Assembly (NCBI GenBank): GCA_017354895.1
Contig: CP071498.1
Location: forward strand, 1,860,001-1,924,000
DNA: 64,000 nucleotides
Origin: Podospora comata
Lineage: Eukaryota > Ascomycota > Sordariomycetes > Sordariales > Podosporaceae
Reading direction: 5' to 3'
Translations under genes and position numbers: made by a program
The notes under the pieces: generated by a model
Databases searched by the model: none
Told to the model about the DNA's origin: nothing
The model's input: the letters and a program-made list of their open reading frames with translations, nothing else
Shown here: piece after piece, positions 34,704 through 45,986 of the stretch
How positions within the stretch are numbered: position 1 is the first letter of the stretch
How the letters are laid out: each line of letters opens with the position of its first letter

Positions 34704-37195
34704 TCACCACGTATCCTCCCAATAAACCACCCTCATTCCTAACCACCTCTCCCCCTCCTCCCTATCCCTCACAAGCTTCTCGCCCACCAGCACATCAACA
34801 AACGCCTTCCTCACCGCAATCGGCATCTTCCCCGCACTCCCACAAACAGCCACCACTGGCCCCCGTCTCATCAACCCCGCCACCTCCTTCGCCCTCTTCC
34901 TAATCTCATTCTGCACATACCTCTTCCCCCTGTCCGGATCCATCTCCTCCACAATCCCAAACTCCACATTCTCCTCCTCCTCCGTTTTGATCGGTTTCTC
35001 CCATACATTCCCCCCCTTCTTCTTCTTCTCCTCCTCCTCCTTCTTCTCCACCGCCGCCGGCTCCTCCTCATCCCTCGAAAAACAAGGAAACACCGTCAAC
35101 CCCTTAATATACTCCCACTCCCCCCCAAAGTGATAATCCCTATCCCTATTCCTCCCCCCATAAAACAGCAACGTTTCCCCCACCTGAGTATCCACCTCGT
35201 ACTCCAACCTCTCCTGAATCAACGCCCTAATGGGCGCAATCCCCGTCCCCGTCGCCACAGCAATAAGCGGCCTCTGCACCGCCGTCGGCAACGGCATCAT
35301 CACATTCTCCCCCCTCGACGGGCTGATCCTCACCGTCAAGGGCGTGTCCCTTGCAAGATACTTCAAATACCTCGAGCAGAGCCCCTGTCTCGGTTTCCGA
35401 ATAATGGTCTTGTACTCCACCAGCGCAGCCAGAATCTCAATTCGAAGGGGAAAAACGGGTAGAGTCCCGTTCGGGGCGTCAGGGTCGTATTGGTTTTCGG
35501 TCAAAGAGGCTCCCCCGTTGCAGACGGAAAAGTCTCGATGGCGAATAACGGGAAACAAATCGAGGACTCGCTCGACCGGGATTTTCACGCCGGGAAAGTC
35601 AGAGAGGAGCTCGAGGATGGTGCGGCGGGGGCGGGAGGTGTAGTCGTAGAATTCTTGCTCGTTGCCCGGGAGAAGGAATTCCCACAGACGCTCGACTTCG
35701 TCTCGGTTCTTGGTGAAGAAGGTCAGCTCGCGGATAAAGTTCCGTTTCGGGATGGCGGTGATGTCGAGGTTGTCTGTCAGAATGTCGCGGAGGGTGGAGG
35801 GCTGGCCGTCTACCCTGTCAAAGACACGCTTTGGTTTGTTGGACATGTCCAGGGGTTTGTCAGCAACGTCGTTCCAGCCCATGAGGTTGATTAGCTCTTG
35901 GACGTCCTCGGGGTAGTTCTTTGGGTAGATCGACAGTATCGATTGGCCGCGCATGTCGCTGACCTTGCTGATAAGTTTCTCGCCGCCGTAGACGTCAAAG
36001 ATAATGTGGCGGACGTCTTGCCAGTGGTTAAAGGGGGTGACTCTGGCGTTGTCAACCACTTTGGCGAATACACCTTGAGGAATTGCCAGTCTGGTTGGTA
36101 GGGGAGTTCTCGGGCCGACCTTCTTGGCCGTCTCGAGAGAGTACTTGGATGGGTGGTCTTTGAGGATATTGTTCTTGTCTAGGACGTCGACTGGCGTTCC
36201 CGTTCGGATCTCCCAGCTTTGGTCTTCCCGGGCTTCCCAGGCGGGGAAAGTGGCATCTTGTCGCTGGTTGTGTTCGAACCGACGCTGGGATAGAGGCGCG
36301 GGGTTGTCGACATGGGAGTAAAGGGCGCTTTGGGTGGCGCTTTTGTCTGCTGGAAGGGGCTCCATTGTCGGCATAACCCGTACTGAATACTTTGGTGGAA
36401 GAAGCTGATTGTTGGGAATGGGCGCTGTTCCTTCGGGAAGTGGGTATTTCTCCAACAAAGCGGCCTTGAACTCTTCTTTCCAGGGAAGGTATATGCTGTC
36501 GATGCTGTCGATGGTTGCGGTGTATTGTTAGAGATATCGAGTAATCCGTTGAGCTGCCAATAAAGTTGAGTTCAAAGTTGCTTACCCGTTGTTGTGGCGC
36601 TCGTCTGCCTCGGCAGCCCTAAAGAACTCTGTTGCCCCAAGCTGCAGGAGCCTCACTTGCAACTTCCGTGCTGCCCAGTTGAACCTGCATTGGCAGTTTT
36701 GTTAGCAAGTCATGTCCACGACTGAATAACAAGGCAAGCAAACTCACTTTCGATAACCGCTGTCACCAAGGCCGAATATCGCAAACTTGACAGGTCCGAG
36801 GCAGTTGCTGTTATTGAGTTTCTCTCGTCTAAGATTTTTCCAGAAATTTAGAGTATTTGTGGGCATGTCACCTTGCCCAGTTGTGGAAGTTACAAAGACC
36901 ACCAGTGAGACTTTCAAGAGGTCTGACTGCAAGGTGAGTGGAGAGTCAGTCGGGGTTTTCAAGTGAATAGAGTGTGAAGTTGCTCCCATGGGCATTGACC
37001 AACCAGTTTGAAGCTATCCATCTCATCCATCCTGGTATGAAAGTGCAGCCTCCGTGCCATGTCCTCGAGCTCTATTGCGATTTCCTCAGCATTTCCCGTC
37101 TCTGAGCCGTAAAGGATGGCCATGCTCCTCCCCTCGATTTCAACGGGCGATGCCAGTTGCGCCATCTTCGCCGGGCTCTCCACTTGTACACTCAT
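34704..37195 (-). CDS. TAH18: NADPH-dependent diflavin reductase TAH18
   Basis: Cytosolic diflavin reductase that passes electrons from NADPH to Dre2 for cytosolic Fe-S cluster assembly. Exons (minus) 37004-37195, 36748-36926, 36586-36684, 34704-36504; introns 77, 63 and 81 nt. Protein 756 aa. FMN domain: LYGSETGNAEEIA, TSTTGQGDMPTN, FGLGDSGY. FAD domain: RHRDFSVCNGG near 478. NADPH domain: VATGTGIAPI near 573, LFYGGRNRDRDYHF, CGSAGKMP near 712, and a C-terminal YWEDTW. A Glu/Lys-rich insertion (about residues 636-672, EKKEEEEKKKKGG) interrupts the NADPH domain and makes the protein longer than the usual 600-650. I start at 37195 (MSVQVES); an in-frame ATG at 37270 would add 25 residues. The first donor, GTTGGT, is weak. 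Confidence 0.92.
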
Positions 37196-39770
37196 AGTAT
37201 ACCTTTGGATAGCGAGTCCGTCAAGATGACCGAGAATGCTGCTGGGTTGAGTGCTAATCTTCGAGTTCATATGTTACTTGTGACTGAGCTTGCCGCCCAA
37301 AAAATCGTAAGAGATGTTGAGTCATAAAATCTCCAAGCTTGATTCTTGATTGTGCGATGTCGTCGAATATCCGGTATCGTAAGTTGAATTAAACTTGGTC
37401 AATAGTGGTTGTAGAACTACAGAATGGTTTTACTGATTGATAAGGCTGAGCAGGAGCTTGAATGTGAGATCTCCGTGGTTTATCGGATCGGTCCCGAAAC
37501 CGGCCCGGCCCAGCTTTCGTCCCGCTATCCTGGAGCTTTGTTCCCGGATCGGACCTCCGAACATCGGGTTCCTTGCCGTCATCTGGGAGCATCTCCAGCT
37601 CGGCTCAAATCCCAAGAACAGAGGCCGTGCTTCTCCGCCTCCGTCTTCAAACACCCTGAGCGCAAGGACTCCATTCCCAGGGGCGAGTTTGCCATTCTCA
37701 GGTGATGTGATGTTGGACAATGCTCGAATCAAGGCTGGGGGCAATGAGGGGCAACGGGCAGCAATGAGGTCAAAAGCGGAGCCCAGAGGTGGACACATGA
37801 TAAACATCGCCGTCGCCGTGGTTCAGCTTCTTTGCAAATACAGCCTGACAGCCAAGATGTACCCCTATTTCTATGGTCAGAGGGTTGCCCCTTTTTCTAA
37901 TCTGGCCGTACACCTCAGCTGCATACGCATAAACAACCAGTGCAGAATCGCCGTGTCAAAGCACCAGTGAACGGACAGGATGGGGGCGGTGTGGATGGAA
38001 GCGTCTGGAAGCTGCCCTTGCCTTTCACCCTGTCGACCAAAGGCCCAGTGCCAATTTCCCCGCTAAACGCCTGTCATGCCAACCCTGCCCTTGCGGGCCA
38101 CTAACAGCAAAAGGGGCATCAGCCAATCGGGCGCCGTTGTGTCATCGGATTTGGCACAATATCTCTTGTTTCCATTTTTCATGTGTGCGTCGTCAACCGC
38201 TGCATATATCTCTTCAGAAAAAGAGAGAGGTGCAGGCTGGCGATCAGCATGATCTCTGATCACCAACTCTCCCGTTGCCGAGCTGGTTAGGCATGGACCA
38301 GGCCTCTCTTTGCGTTTCCCGCAGCCGGGCGGGCCCCCAACTGAATTGGGCTTGTTCGCCCAAGCTCCCGGGTGGAATGAACCAAAACCAGACAAGGGTT
38401 TGTCTCCGAGCTCGCCAAGGGCCGTCGATGATCTCAAACCTCCAGCTTCCCATGAGTTGGTATATACAGCTGGATGGATGGCTTTAAAACACACGATGGA
38501 GACTACAATGCAGCTCATGGGTGGTTTGTTTATTCAGCATACCGGATCGATCTTCTTGGGTATATATATGCATTTATAATCATTTTCCACCAACTCTGGT
38601 CCCCTGATAGAGCTGCCCGGGGCTCATGATTCATTTCCGTTTGGTGCAACCTCAACCGAGCGCCAGGAAGAGAGAGAGCGAGGGTGGTGCTGGTAGAGCC
38701 ACGACACTACGGATATCGTCAACTAGCTTTGTATCATGACATCGACACTACACTCTTGTTGGTGAAGTGTCTATCTGAACACAGCCTCTGCATCTCCATG
38801 TCCATGTGGTGAGTAGAGCAGGTGCTCTTTCCGAGATGGAAATTCGTCTGATGTTCGCCATGGCTCCAGATAATACGATGGTCCAGAGCCACTTTCCTAT
38901 TCAGTCAATGACAATAGATCTCCTGAGCTTTGATTGAAATCCGGAGCACGGGCCCCATTGAATGAGGGGAGGTTTTTGAGATATATACTTTCCCTCTTCG
39001 ACTTTGAAACTCTGAGGCTCATCACTTGACTTGGAATTTAAAAACCCACACAGAAACGACAACCGCCAAAAACCTAATAAGCTAAACAATAAGTTGAGCT
39101 TCCTGCCCCGCGCCAAACCCACGGAACCGAACCACACCAAGACAAAACACACCGTATTTTCTGTTTTCTCGACACAAACAAATAGTGAAGATCACCTAGT
39201 GAGGTATGTACCTGCTAGACCTACGTGTTTCCACATCACCATATACAACACATCTTCATCGACGAGTCTTGTCGTCTTTCGTCCTTCCTCCTTCCCCCAG
39301 AAGTTCTGGTGGTGGGGCGCAGCACCACTTCACCACGCACCCCTGCCTTTGACTGCTGCCCTGCACTTTCCCTGGGCCCCACCTCCGTCTCCCACCCCCA
39401 GGCAATTGCTGTTCAGGCCAGGTACGTACCGCCGCCACGCCTGCCACTCGGCCGCTTGCGAAAAATTATTTGAATTTTGGCCGCGCCGACTCACAGCTCT
39501 CCCCCTTCTTCCCTCTCCCCACGTCAACCACCAAGGATCGCTACAGCTTCAACCTTCGTCAACCACACCTCTCAAGACCTCTAGGGCTCCAAGCTACCCT
39601 ATTCTAACTCCCCCCCAGACCCAGAGTCCAATTCTAATACTCGTTCCGTGAACGTCTCCCTCCATCACTACTTGACGCTTCACCCGTTGCCTTGCTCAAC
39701 GAGTCATCACCCGTCACACCAACTTGTGGATCGACTCCATCAACACCAACCGACATCCTTATCAATCACC
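37196..39770. other. 2.6-kb divergent intergenic region TAH18/RRM gene
   Basis: No gene recognised. The right 700 bp is CT/CA-rich and AUG-poor in the gene frame and probably forms a long 5' leader of the RNA-binding protein gene. The middle has mixed ORFs without protein features. Confidence 0.45.
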
Positions 39771-41377
39771 ATGTCTACCGTCGTGGAGAAAGTTGCTGAC
39801 GCTGCTGCCGCGGCCGTCAATGACGTTACCAACGCTCTGGCCAACACCTCTATCACTGGCAAGACAGACGATAAGTCTGCCAACAACAACGATGCCGTCC
39901 TTGCCAGCGCTGCTGAAGGTCGCCGCCTGTACATCGGCAACCTTGCCTACGCGACAACGGAGGGGGAGTTGAAGGAATTCTTCAAGGGCTACCTTGTGTA
40001 AGTTTGTTTGCTTTTTTGTTTTTCTTTGTTCACACACATGCATTGGTTGCCGTCAAGCACGGTGTCCGGGTCGACTCGAGTCGAGTTTTCGCTTGGTGAT
40101 GTTTGTTTCCTGGTGTTGTTATTGTCATTGCTGCTTGACCGCTGCTTCGCTTGATGCCTGGTCCTGCCACTCCACCGCTGGCCACGTCTACCTTGCACCA
40201 GCACCATGGCCTCATGCGGCCCACAGCTCAGCGGGCTAGACCACGCCTGTTCCCCGCAGCCGGTCAAGCTTGGCCGTCCCTCACTGTTGACAAGCACTTT
40301 GTTTTGAGCCATCGCTGACCATGTATCGCCTCATGCAGTGAGTCCGTTTCTATCCCAAAGAACCCTCGCACCGACCGCCCCGTCGGCTATGCCTTCGTCG
40401 ACCTCTCTACCCCCAGCGAAGCTGAGCGCGCCATTGCTGAACTCTCCGGCAAGGAGATCCTGGAGCGTAAGGTCTCTGTTCAGCTCGCTCGCAAGCCCGA
40501 GGCCAACGAGAAGACTGAGGGTGCCGGCGAGGGCACCAACGCTGATGGCACGCGCCGCCGCCAGTCTACCCGTGGTCGTGGCCGCGCTGGCCGTGGCCGT
40601 GGTGGACGCGCTCGCAGTGGCCGTGGCAGTGACGTAAGTTGTTGTCTTCGAGCTCAGTGCATGAAAGCTATCTCAAGCTAACACTTTTGCTCAGGACGAG
40701 AAGAAGGAGGACGGTGCTACCTCGGGCGACGCCGCTGAGATTGCCGCCGATACTCAGGTTCAGCCCCTGAAGGACATCACCAACGAAGCCAACACTAACC
40801 AGGACAAGTCTGGCAAGAACCAGGCTCGCGCTGCCCGTGAGCGTCGTGAGCGTGGTCCCCCCGCCGATGGCATTCCTTCCAAGACCAAGGTCATGGTCGC
40901 CAACCTCCCCTACGACCTGACCGAGGAGAAGGTTTGTGATCACCGTCCCGGTTTCTTGTGTGCAACATGCTAACCTCCTTGCAGCTCAAGGAACTCTTTG
41001 CTGCCTACCAGCCCTTGTCCGCCAAGATCGCTCTTCGCCCCATCCCCCGCTTCATGATCAAGAAGCTCCAGGCCCGTGGTGAGCCGCGCAAGGGACGTGG
41101 CTTCGGCTTCGTCACCTTGGCTTCCGAGGAGTTGCAGCAGAAGGCCGTTGCTGAAATGAACGGCAAGGACATCGATGGCCGTGAGATCGCCGTCAAGGTC
41201 GCCATCGACAGCCCCGACAAGACTGACGATGATGTTCACGGTGCTCACGAGGCCGGCGAGAAGACCGAGGGTACTACTCAGGAGCAGGCTCCTGTTGCCC
41301 CGGCGGCTGTTGCTACCCCTGCCCCTGCCCCGGCGGCTGCCACGCCCGCAGCTGCTCCTGCCACCACCACTGCTTAA
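39771..41377 (+). CDS. Two-RRM RNA-binding protein with RGG-type linker
   Basis: RNA-binding protein, probably abundant: codons are C-ending throughout. Exons 39771-39997, 40339-40633, 40695-40931, 40985-41377; introns 341, 61 and 53 nt. Protein 383 aa. RRM1 spans about residues 52-130: RNP2 LYIGNLAY, RNP1-like VGYAFVDL. A Gly/Arg linker follows (RGRGRAGRGRGGRARSGRG). RRM2 about 230-335: VMVANLPYDLTEEKLKELF, RNP1 KGRGFGFVTL. The C-terminus is Ala/Pro/Thr low-complexity. The unusually long first intron falls inside RRM1. Resembles fungal RNP-domain proteins of unknown target; no specific name is justified. Confidence 0.88.
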
Positions 41378-41766
41378 AAATGCTCAACCCTTGATGAGCA
41401 TGGGGACGCAAGACGATATCGGCGGAGATGATGATGATGACTTCGTTATCTTTACCCGACTATCTTCTTAATCGTATGTATTAACTTTTTTGCGGTTGCA
41501 TTTTTCACGACAGGGAATGGGTGGATGATTTCGGTTATGGTTAGAGATGAAAATGAAGCGGCAGATGAAATAGTTTCCTGGGCGTCTGGTTCGAGGTTGG
41601 GGTTTCACAAGGGCTCCATTCACGGTTGAGACAACAGGAGGAGAATTATCTCGGCTTTGGCACACGAATACTCATTAATTTTCATGACCTCTTTGCCTGA
41701 TTTTTTTGGTGGAGTAGACGACATTTGATTCTGCGCAGTTCATCGGGTGGTGTACTATGGACATGT
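41378..41766. other. Intergenic, RRM gene 3' flank
   Basis: No gene seen; T-rich 3' flank then the probable promoter of the coiled-coil gene. Confidence 0.4.
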
Positions 41767-44740
41767 ATGTATGTAGTGATGAGGCCAAAATGGGATCTCG
41801 GGATGAGTGAAGGAAAAGTTGTTCTTTTGCAATATCATGACGACGGTGCCTGGAATGGTGTTGTGGTGGTTGTGAGCATTCCTGCAGGGGCACGGGATGG
41901 AACAGTTTGGCGCCCAGAGTTCCAGAACAAAATTGATGGCACTGTCGAACTTGCAGCCTCACGGCGGCTGCTCACCACAACCTTCACCGTACGGAACCAT
42001 CACCGATCAACTCTCCATTACTTTCAGGTAAAGGTAGTGAGTGCTGAGAGTGAGGGTTGTGGAGCGTTGTGTGGGGGGTGGTGAGTGGTGAAAGTGAGAG
42101 TTATAGATGGTGGGGTTTGGGTGGTGAGAATTGTAGATGATCGCAGTTATGGGGGGTGGTAAAAGTGAGTGCTATGGGTGGTGAGAGGTGTGTGGTGAGG
42201 GTTGATCAACTCTGGTTTGGTGGGTAGTCCAATTTCTGCCTCACTATTCGGAGGAAGAGGTTTATGGGAAGTTGAAGCGGAGGCTGTATGTTGTCTTGCT
42301 GCGTCCGTGGAAGTTTCTTGACTCTGTCATTGCTCAACTCGATCGAGGAGTTGGAGCTTTGACGGGTGGGAGGGATGGGCCTGAGGAAGATCGTGGTGTT
42401 GTTGTGGATACCAAAGGACGAACTGGAGATGGAGAGTCTCAAAAGGGGGGTGAGAGAGGGCTGAAGGAGAAGAATGAGGCGCTTGAGGGGGCGAAGGAGG
42501 CTCTTGGGAAGGAGAAATCGGTTCTCGAACATGAGAAATCTTGCCTCGAGAAGGGGAAGTCGGCTCTCGAAAATGAAAACTCGACTCCCGGAACTGCACT
42601 GAATAGGGTTGAGAAGGACAACACCTGGCTCAAGGACGCCTACAAAGCGCTGCTGGAGAAGGACAATGCACGGGCGGAGGAGTATGACAAGCTGTCTGAT
42701 GAGAACTCTGCACTTGAAGCTCGCCTTAGGGTGTTGGAGGCTGCGAAGCGGGAGGTGGAAAAGGAGCTTCGGTTGATGACTGAGGATTGTGAGCGGCAAG
42801 TCAGGGGTTGTGGATGGGCTCGTTAAGGGAAACGAAAGCCTTGCTGCCCAGGCTGAGGAGCTTACCTAACAGAACGGAACGCTGTGAGGAAAGAATGCTG
42901 CGCTTGAGGATGAGAAGGCGGATCTTGAGAGTGAGATTGGTGTTTTGCAAGGGAATAATGACAGCCGGATGGAAGGGAGTGTTGATATTGGGGCTGCGAA
43001 TGCGAAGCTTGAGTTGGATAATGCGAACCTTGGTGCGGCCCTCAAGGATATGAGAGGCCGATTGGAAGGCAAAAATGAGATGGTTTCCAACCTCGAAAGG
43101 GACCTCAACAAGGCGACTGCTGACAATTCGAGCATTCGCAAAAAGTTGGACGATGTGAAGATGGGGCAGCGGGCTGCTATGGATGATCTGCACAGGGAGA
43201 AAGCCAAGGTGATGGAGGTGGAGACAGAGCTAGAGGTGGTCAAGGCTAGGCTGGAGGATGCGAACGCGACCAACGCCGAGTTTAGCAAGACGGAAGAAGC
43301 CCTTAACGATATGATTATTGTGCTCCGGGGACGTATCGCCAGACTGACTGAGGGGGCGGAGGACAACAAGTTGACTGAGCGGGTACTGCGGGCGGAAATA
43401 TCCAGCCTCAATTCGGAGCTACAAGCTCTGGAGGAGCAGAAGGAGGGGCCTCGCAGGTTTTTCAGGGATAGTCAGAGTGCTCTCTCGGACAGCACTGAGA
43501 AGGTGTCAGCTCTGGAGTCTGATGTTGTCATGAATAATAAGAAGCTCGCCATGGTCAAGAATTCGCTCGCTAAGGAGAAGGGCGCCCGGGCGGAGCTTGT
43601 GGGTGGTTTGAAAGAGGAGCGCTCCAAGAGGAGAGGTGTCGCTGCAGAGCTGGAACTTCTCAAGGAATCGTCAAAAGCGAAGGTTGCGCCAGCGGGAAAG
43701 CGGCTGAACTTGGCCAACCAGAAGATGATTGACCTCGAGGATGGGATCAAGGCTGCTAGGAGGGCGGCTGCTGATGCTGAGTCGAAGCTCGATGATGCCC
43801 AAGCCGAGATTACTTATCGCGACCGTCGCCTGGCGGCGGAGACGGACAGATATCAAAAGAAACAGGTCGAACTTGAGGAGGCTGAGAGGCGGGAGGAGGA
43901 CTACGACCCCGAGCACCTCTACAAACAGCTCGAAGAGGAGAAAGTAAACCATGCCGCGAGCATCTCCCGTCTCGAGGACGAAGTTGCTGATTGCGACAAG
44001 GAGTTGGCGGAGGAGAAGGCAAATCATGCCGCCAGCTCGTCCGTTTCGAAGCTGAAGTTGCCGAACGTGATAACGAGTTAGCTGAGGAGAAGGCAAGGCA
44101 TGAGCAAACAATTGGCAGCTTGGAGGCTGAGAAAGCTAGCCACATGGTTCCAAAGGGGGAGCTCTCGAGGGAGATAGCAAACCATACGGCGACGGCCAAT
44201 GCACTCACACTTGAGCGGACCCAGCACCAGACAACGGCGAAGTTACTTGCGGCCGAGCAGTCAAACCACCAGAGTACAAGCAAAGCCCTCACGACCGAGC
44301 AGGCAAACCGCCGGAACACCATTAACGCCCTCACGACGGAGCGGTCGAACCACCAGAACACAAGAACCGCCCTTGCTACGGAGCAGACGAACCACAGGAA
44401 CACGACCAATACCCTCGCGACTGAGAAGATGAACCACAAGGCGACCGCAGATGCCTTAGCCGCCCGGCGGAACGCCCACCAGCAGACGATGAACTTCTTG
44501 GCATCGGAGCAGGCAAATCATCGTAATACAGCCAACTCGCTCTCGTCGGTGAAGTCACAGCTTAAAACGGCCAACAACACCATCACTTCGCTGCGCGTCT
44601 CGGGTTCACACGAGAAATGTGTTGTCATGAGCGGGGTAGAAAGGCTCATGGAGCGTTACGGGAGACTCTTTGACAGGTACGAGAATCCACTTCCTCGAAT
44701 TGGGAAGACGTGGTACGACTGGCCGTACCCCGAGGCTTGA
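41767..44740 (+). CDS. Long coiled-coil protein with 14-residue repeats
   Basis: Not recognised. Proposed exons 41767-42027, 42254-42799, 42894-43982, 44036-44740, all phase 0, 866 aa. Support: donor GTAAAG at 42028; donor GTCAGG at 42800 with CTAAC at 42866-42870 and acceptor GAAAG at 42893, which bypasses two in-frame stops. The last junction is doubtful: a 53-nt intron with weak donor GTTGCT, or a 1-nt frameshift near 44040, since the skipped DNA itself encodes a coil repeat (DKELAEEKANHAAS). The N-terminal 85 residues are a compact region; residues about 125-800 are heptad-like coiled coil (LEDANATNAEFSKTEEALND); eight 14-residue repeats of the type ALATEQTNHRNTTN follow; the end is RIGKTWYDWPYPEA. 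Start chosen at the first of three in-frame ATGs (41767, 41779, 41803). If the frameshift reading is right the gene may be decaying. Confidence 0.55.
42040..42200 (+). repeat. GT-rich degenerate minisatellite within intron 1 of the coiled-coil gene
   Basis: Imperfect units resembling GTGAGTGGTGAAAGTGAG recur through the proposed 226-nt intron 42028-42253, with many GTGAG donor-like strings. Almost no C on the plus strand. Confidence 0.6.
44201..44536 (+). repeat. Eight 42-bp units encoding 14-residue coil repeats
   Basis: Units start at 44201 and every 42 bp. Encoded consensus is A-L-x-T-E-x-x-N-H-x-x-T-x-x; examples are ALTTERSNHQNTRT, ALATEQTNHRNTTN and FLASEQANHRNTAN. Fourteen residues equals two heptads, so the array extends the coiled coil in register. 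Confidence 0.85.
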
Positions 44741-44920
44741 CCCAGAGGGCTAGCGGCAAGTGGGTGGTCGAATGGCGCCGGGAGATATATGTCGATAGTG
44801 ACTAGTTTGAGGGATGTACGTAGGTAGTTGGGTACATAGTAATGGGTGCGGTCTCTGTCTTTGGTGGTCTGGGGGGTGGCTGTGGAGCTCGATTCAGGGG
44901 TTCAGGGGTCATTCATGTAG

Positions 44921-45112
44921 AAGAGTGCTCAGTTGCCCTGCACTTTTTACCCTGGGTACAGACAACTCATTGGGTTTCTCTCTTCAATTTTCAGGCCTTG
45001 CGCCTGTGCAGGTAGTTTTGTCTGGCGTTCCGATCAGGGAGAGGAGAGAAGAGTTTGATATGGCTTGCGAACTCCTGCAGTGATGTTATGTTATTCTCGC
45101 AGTCGATTGATT
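44921..45112 (+). repeat. Direct duplication, copy 1
   Basis: Begins AAGAGTGCTCAGTTGCC and ends near TTATTCTCGCAGTCGATTGA. It aligns with 45339-45522 over its length, sharing GATCAGGGAGAGG, CTTGCGA and the closing TTATTCTCGCAG block, with substitutions and small indels. Confidence 0.8.
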
Positions 45113-45180
45113 GGACACCCTGCCTACAAAATAATTGACACAGCAGCAGTAAGTTGACCTATATTATTACTATGAACCAT

Positions 45181-45266
45181 GCCTTGAAGGATAGTTACCA
45201 GGCCTTTAAACACAATTAACAACCCTTTAGAGATATTTAGAAGGCCTAATAACTATCCTTCAAGCC
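45181..45266. repeat. AT-rich inverted repeat, 21-bp family array C
   Basis: Arms 45181-45205 and 45242-45266 are reverse complements at 22 of 25 positions, separated by 36 bp. The arms contain the family core GGATAGTTACCAGGCCTTT. It lies between the two copies of the direct duplication. Confidence 0.8.
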
Positions 45267-45338
45267 ATCATTTATTATATGATATGGGTTAACCTACTTG
45301 TGTACATCAACTATTTTGTGGTAAACGTGGCTACGTAT

Positions 45339-45522
45339 AAGAGTGCTCAACTGCCTTACATTTCACCTTGAACAAACTCATCGCTTTCATCTCTTCAATG
45401 ACCAGCTCACTGTACTCGTGAAGATGGCATTTGGACTTCTGATCAGGGAGAGGGGAGAAGCGTTTGACATGTAGCTTGCGAGCTCCTGCCACGAGGTCCT
45501 GTTATTCTCGCAGTTGATTGAT
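45339..45522 (+). repeat. Direct duplication, copy 2
   Basis: Begins AAGAGTGCTCAACTGCC and ends GTTATTCTCGCAGTTGATTG. Diverged partner of 44921-45112, about 420 bp away. Confidence 0.8.
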
Positions 45523-45986
45523 AAAGTTGGTGGTAGGATGTCGCGGTCAGGGGAAGTGGGGCTGGCCACTGATACAAGAGATGAATTAAGAATCGATGGC
45601 CGGAGCTCTGCTGTCTTTGTTAGAAGTGTAAACTTCTTCGCCAAATACTGTGTCATCGGACATTATTAGGAACCTTAGGTAGCTAGCACTGGCAGGTTTT
45701 TTTTTGACACACCGGAGCCGATTCGTGGCTTTTTTAGGTGGTGCCGTGCGGTAGGTTGGGCGGGAGCTGTTCAATTTCGCGGGCTGGAACTCAAGCGACA
45801 CGGCCGCCCTTTTTCCCCGTTTGGTTTCAAACGCCACGCGACAACTTCCGACTGCTTTCTTTTGCAACACACCGACTGTGATGCAACGCAACGAACCCCC
45901 CCGAATAAATAACGACGAGAATTGATTGCAAACATTGCCGAAACAACAGAGCAGTACAGAGGGAAACAAATACAGAAGGGAGCAAG

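Larger units (their letters stand above)
44741..45986. other. Intergenic region with duplicated segment and AT-rich palindrome
   Basis: No gene seen. It contains a diverged direct duplication (44921-45112 and 45339-45522) around the 21-bp-family repeat at 45181-45266, then the GCS1 promoter. Confidence 0.5.

Noticed and set aside
37437-37970. 177-codon plus-strand ORF between TAH18 and the RRM gene
   Set aside because: No motifs, overlapped by ORFs in other frames with equal length, and codon use does not match neighbouring genes.
42800-42893. Two in-frame stops in the coiled-coil gene taken as pseudogene damage
   Set aside because: A phase-matched intron with a CTAAC branch site about 24 nt before the acceptor removes both stops, so an intron is the simpler reading.
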